A DNA stretch of 39,328 bases from a virus: the IMG/VR virus record IMGVR_UViG_3300008113_000133, positions 1 to 39,328 of that record. One strand, 5' to 3'. Position 1 is the first letter of the stretch. Every line of letters begins with the position of its first letter. Below, one piece after another: positions 36,760-39,328 of this stretch. The position numbers and the translations under genes are program-made. The notes under the pieces were generated by a model, which was not told where the DNA came from, searched no databases, and worked only from the letters and a program-made list of their open reading frames with translations.

Positions 36760-37077
36760 CTAGAGTGTTCTATCATCAGATGCTTGAATCCAGTGCAGCA
36801 CAGCAAGCTCACGATCTAGCAGATAAGAATCCCGCTGATTGAACCATTGCTGCCATTCTTCGCTTCCTTTATTTCGATTGCATGGCCTGCAGGCTGGCAC
36901 AAGATTAGTCGTCACAGTAGCGCCACCTTTATGGCGCGGCTTGACGTGATCTAACGTGTCAGCTAGGTCTCCGCAGTAAGCGCATTGATGCTGCCATGCC
37001 TCAAAGATTTGCTGCCTGAATCTATGTTTTGCACTGCGTTTCGGGATGAGGTTTGCGCCATCAATGCAGTGATCCAC
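36760..37077 (-). CDS. HNH endonuclease
   Basis: 105 residues: QHQCAYCGD, DTLDHVKPRHKGGATV, and NLVPACRPCNRNKGSEEW form the HNH motif with its two zinc-binding CxxC pairs. Free-standing HNH proteins in phages may act in packaging or be homing-type mobile nucleases. Here it closes the lysis-side minus operon, opposite the sigma gene. Confidence 0.92.
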   Translation of the reverse strand: MDHCIDGANLIPKRSAKHRFRQQIFEAWQHQCAYCGDLADTLDHVKPRHKGGATVTTNLVPACRPCNRNKGSEEWQQWFNQRDSYLLDRELAVLHWIQASDDRTL

Positions 37078-37100
37078 GCAGTGGAGTCAGCTACACCAGC

Positions 37101-38159
37101 TTAATAATCCCAGCGCACGCGTGGCCTGCCGCGACGCATTCCTAAATGCACAAATCCTTTAGGCGCACCGTAGCCGAGCGAATACGGCCAGTGGTCATCA
37201 CACCACTCCTGCACGTGGTTGATGTTGACCTCGCGGATATAGAAATCAACCGCACCAACGTCAGGTGCATCGTATAGGTGCTCGCTGCCGCTGGAGCCGC
37301 CTACCGCTGCATTGATGGCGCGCGGGCGGTAGCCGCTGGTGATGACCACAGGCTTGCCACCAAACTTGACGCGTGCACGCTCAAGGAATGCCGCTAGCTC
37401 TGCTGCCGTGTCGAGCTGGTATTGATGGTCAAAGCGCCGTGCTTCTTGAAATAGCGCAAACTCACCAAGCTGCACGTGCGGCGTGATGCGAGCTGTAAAT
37501 GCACTATTGGGCGACAGCTTGGCAGGATCCTGCTGCTGCTCACCGGCCCATAGCCTGCCTTCTGCGCGGCGACGACGCAATAGTCCGGCCTCTACAGCAC
37601 TCCCTGGGTTGCGGTACAACTCCATTGCTGCTGGCACTGCCTGCCAGTCCTTGCCGACAAGGCATTTGCTGATGGTTTCAAAACCAGTGTTGCCGTAAAA
37701 ACCAGCGCCGAGGTTGTAGGCAAAGGAGATCAACGCGCATTGCTTGTTGCCCGTCATCTCATTCCAAAATGGCACGCTGTTGCGCAGTTTTGCGGCGATG
37801 CGCTCCACTTCAAGCGTCAGTAGCTGATCGGCATCAATCACGGTGATCTTGTCACCGCGTTGCACCTTGCGACCATCTGGGTAGCGCGTGGTGCCGTAGC
37901 CAATTGTTGCCACATCCCATCCGTGCAGAGGGTCTGGATAAGCGCTGAGATGCACGCCCTCGAACTCTTTAATGAGTTTTACCGCTGGGTCATAATTATG
38001 CAGCTTGCCGCCAGCTTGCCAGGTCTTGTACCACGGCTGATCCCTATTAAAGACTTCAGGCGCAACCTTTAATAGCTCAGCCTCTAATTCAGAGATGGCC
38101 GCCATTTGATGTGGCGTGCCGTGCTTGTAATGCTTAAACAGGTCGGTCAGTTTGATCAT
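37101..38159 (-). CDS. Two-domain endolysin: GH24 lysozyme plus M15 peptidase
   Basis: 352 residues. Residues about 60-200 are a GH24 lysozyme: KLIKEFEGVHLSAYPDP, ATIGYGTTRYP, with the T4-like catalytic triad E67, D76 and T85. Residues about 235-350 are an M15-type D-ala/L-ala endopeptidase: VVITSGYRPRAINAAV, SEHLYDAPDVGAVDF with H294 and D305, and FVHLG with H338 as zinc ligands. It cuts both glycan and peptide bonds. The first 50 residues are not recognised. It overlaps the small membrane protein upstream by four bases. Confidence 0.92.
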   Translation of the reverse strand: MIKLTDLFKHYKHGTPHQMAAISELEAELLKVAPEVFNRDQPWYKTWQAGGKLHNYDPAVKLIKEFEGVHLSAYPDPLHGWDVATIGYGTTRYPDGRKVQRGDKITVIDADQLLTLEVERIAAKLRNSVPFWNEMTGNKQCALISFAYNLGAGFYGNTGFETISKCLVGKDWQAVPAAMELYRNPGSAVEAGLLRRRRAEGRLWAGEQQQDPAKLSPNSAFTARITPHVQLGEFALFQEARRFDHQYQLDTAAELAAFLERARVKFGGKPVVITSGYRPRAINAAVGGSSGSEHLYDAPDVGAVDFYIREVNINHVQEWCDDHWPYSLGYGAPKGFVHLGMRRGRPRVRWDY

Positions 38160-38341
38160 CGCTTAACCAATGGAGTGACAACACCAGCAAGCACTTCGAT
38201 AGCCCTATAAAGTTTGACCGCAAGTTTGGCGGTTTTTCTTAGTGCTTTGTTGTCTTTCGGTGTTGGCGTCAAGTTGACCACGATCAACGCGACGCCATGA
38301 ATGGCAACTGCCAACGCAATATAATCAGCAATGCGATCCAT
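38156..38341 (-). CDS. Small membrane protein, putative holin
   Basis: 61 residues: DRIADYIALAVAIHGVALI is a transmembrane helix, then NLTPTPKDNKALRK and a second amphipathic segment. This short protein is common before cyanophage endolysins. Its place between another membrane protein and the endolysin suggests a holin or pinholin. Confidence 0.75.
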   Translation of the reverse strand: MDRIADYIALAVAIHGVALIVVNLTPTPKDNKALRKTAKLAVKLYRAIEVLAGVVTPLVKR

Positions 38342-38343
38342 GG

Positions 38344-38592
38344 CTAAGCATGCGGCCGTCCCTCTAGCTTAGATACCCTTTGCTCAACCGTATTCAGCCG
38401 CGTAAAGGTCTCTTTGCGATCTTCTTTGATATCGGTGTGCAGCACTTCTAATTGCGTTGCAATGTGCTCTACTGCGCTGGTCAGCCGAATCACTGCATCT
38501 CGCGCTTCATCATTGCGGCGGCTAAAGCCCATTGCGCCCATTGCGGCAACGGAGATCGACGCCCCGGCGACAGCAGCAATCAGCTCGATCAT
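38344..38592 (-). CDS. Small membrane protein with a coiled coil, possible holin or spanin partner
   Basis: 82 residues: IELIAAVAGASISVAAMGAM is a transmembrane helix, then a charged coiled coil (DAVIRLTSAVEHIATQLEV, HTDIKEDRKETF and a final heptad stretch). Two bases separate it from the putative holin gene. It may span or regulate the lesion. Function inferred from context. Confidence 0.7.
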   Translation of the reverse strand: MIELIAAVAGASISVAAMGAMGFSRRNDEARDAVIRLTSAVEHIATQLEVLHTDIKEDRKETFTRLNTVEQRVSKLEGRPHA

Positions 38593-38621
38593 GCAATTAG
38601 CTTAGCTGTCGGCTAAGATTG

Positions 38622-38652
38622 ACGCCTAGAACCTTTTTGGAGGTCTAGGCGT
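38622..38652. other. Long hairpin, near-perfect inverted repeat
   Basis: ACGCCTAGA (38622-38630) and TCTAGGCGT (38644-38652) form a perfect 9-bp stem that extends inward with one bulged A to CCT/AGG. No T-tract follows in either direction, so it is not a simple terminator. It lies between the coiled-coil membrane gene and the DUF-type gene. Confidence 0.65.
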
Positions 38653-38717
38653 TCCCGTAGCGGCCGGCTGCGGGCACCAGGTGGGCACCGCGTGAGGACC
38701 CACCACCGGCCACACTT

Positions 38718-39044
38718 TTACCAAGGCACGCCTGCCTGCTTAGTGGGCTGCCGTTGCTCGTCGATCTGACTGTCGAGTGCGGCGTGGATTTCGAGCACCT
38801 TCTCATCGCCCAGCTTTTGCAGCACCCAGGCGACCACCACATCCTCAGTCAGTTCGGAGTAGGGGATCAGGCTGCCTTCAGGGCGCTCCAGTCCGAGGCT
38901 GCCGTAGGCGCCAGCGGAATAAACCGCATCATCGCTTTTGGCGTCCACGGTGTAGTGAGCGACGAAAACGTAACCGTCGCTTGTCTCTCTTTCGAGCTGA
39001 GCGATGCGCCAGGTGTAGGTGTTAGCCATGGATGGGGTGGTCAT
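38718..39044 (-). CDS. Small conserved phage protein (DUF7936-like)
   Basis: 108 residues: YTWRIAQLERETSDGYVFVA, then HYTVDAKSDDAVYSAGAYG is the pattern of a short protein common in marine and freshwater phages and sometimes labelled DUF7936 (from memory). The ATG at 39029 (MANTYTW) may be the real start. Function unknown; it usually lies near tail genes or lysis genes, as here. Confidence 0.78.
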   Translation of the reverse strand: MTTPSMANTYTWRIAQLERETSDGYVFVAHYTVDAKSDDAVYSAGAYGSLGLERPEGSLIPYSELTEDVVVAWVLQKLGDEKVLEIHAALDSQIDEQRQPTKQAGVPW

Positions 39045-39173
39045 GTGGTGAGATTAGCTGGGGTGAGCAGTGACGTGGACTAGGGGCTTTGCTCAAAAAC
39101 GTGTCTGGCTGACAAAGAATGTGCCCGCCAGACTCATGCTGCGCAAAACCAGTATTGAAGGGGACTAGAAAGC

Positions 39174-39328
39174 TTAGAAAGAGGTGCCTCCAAAGAACTG
39201 GATGTGTACAGTCCTTGAACCCGCAGACGTATTGGTCACACGGATCACCCCATTTGTGGGAGTTGTCACGGTGAAACTTGCACCAGATGTTGTGCCGTTA
39301 TCTGTGGCAATCTGTTGAATTGAAGAAT
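39174..39328 (-). CDS. C-terminal fragment of a tail-fibre-like protein, 5' end beyond the window
   Basis: The open frame gives SSIQQIATDNGTTSGASFTV and ends IQFFGGTSF before a TAA at 39174-39176. The composition matches the beta-rich C-terminus of tail fibre proteins. It could be the missing end of the fibre that runs off at base 1. Direct joining of the window ends would break the frame, so some sequence lies between. Confidence 0.7.
   Translation of the reverse strand, partial: SSIQQIATDNGTTSGASFTVTTPTNGVIRVTNTSAGSRTVHIQFFGGTSF

Noticed and set aside
38273-38300. TTGACCACG that resembles the duplicated promoter
   Set aside because: No -10 at the right distance and it lies inside the minus-strand holin gene.
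1-39328. CRISPR arrays, tRNA genes, integrase, transposase
   Set aside because: None recognised by eye; short repeats at 22.1-22.3 kb are 7-8 bases and are not CRISPR-like. A tRNA search program was not run.

Overview
The window is most of the genome of a tailed double-stranded DNA phage that probably infects a cyanobacterium. Head, tail, packaging, replication, recombination, lysis and regulatory genes are all present and tightly packed, with many ATGA-type stop/start overlaps. A long tape measure protein, a major tail tube protein, a tail terminator, a frameshifted tail-assembly chaperone pair and no contractile sheath point to a siphovirus-type particle. A cyanobacterial host is inferred from a cyAbrB-type regulator at 18566-18901, an RpoD-like sigma factor, and several small proteins of the kind seen in cyanophages. 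No integrase, photosynthesis gene, tRNA gene or CRISPR array was recognised.

Layout. On the minus strand from about 24.58 kb down to base 1 lie, in transcription order: a ribbon-helix-helix protein and a primase-helicase; a gene-poor gap with iteron-like repeats that may be the replication origin; a second ribbon-helix-helix protein, a small protein and a DnaN-type clamp; TerS, TerL, the cyAbrB protein, portal and MuF head protein; a cluster of very basic small proteins; scaffold and major capsid protein; connector and neck proteins; tail tube, chaperones G and GT; tape measure, tail-tip proteins, and an open-ended tail fibre. At the other end of the window the minus strand carries the C-terminus of a tail-fibre-like protein, followed by a small DUF-type protein, two membrane proteins, a two-domain endolysin and an HNH nuclease. 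The window therefore looks like a circular or permuted genome opened inside or near the tail fibre gene, although the two ends do not join in frame.

The plus strand from 24.6 to 36.7 kb is the early or accessory arm. It opens with a cassette of a short ORF, an IbrA-like PAPS-reductase-family ATP pyrophosphatase (DUF3440), a fusion of an ectoine-synthase-like cupin to an IbrB-like ParB domain, a 141-residue protein of unknown function, and a stand-alone copy of what looks like the IbrA C-terminal domain. All of these are translationally coupled to each other and then to an SF2 helicase and a VRR-NUC nuclease. Two small transcription units with nearly identical promoters follow, then a RecE-like nuclease, a Bet/RecT annealing protein, SSB, small HTH proteins, DUF3310, dCTP deaminase and the sigma factor.

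The most unusual content is the IbrA / EctC-ParB cassette, which could be a previously undescribed nucleotide, DNA or small-molecule modification system or a host-takeover regulator. Other points of interest are the iteron cluster beside the primase, the duplicated promoter, the phage-borne clamp without a recognisable replicative polymerase, and the phage-borne sigma and AbrB regulators. Family names are from sequence recognition only; no search was run.
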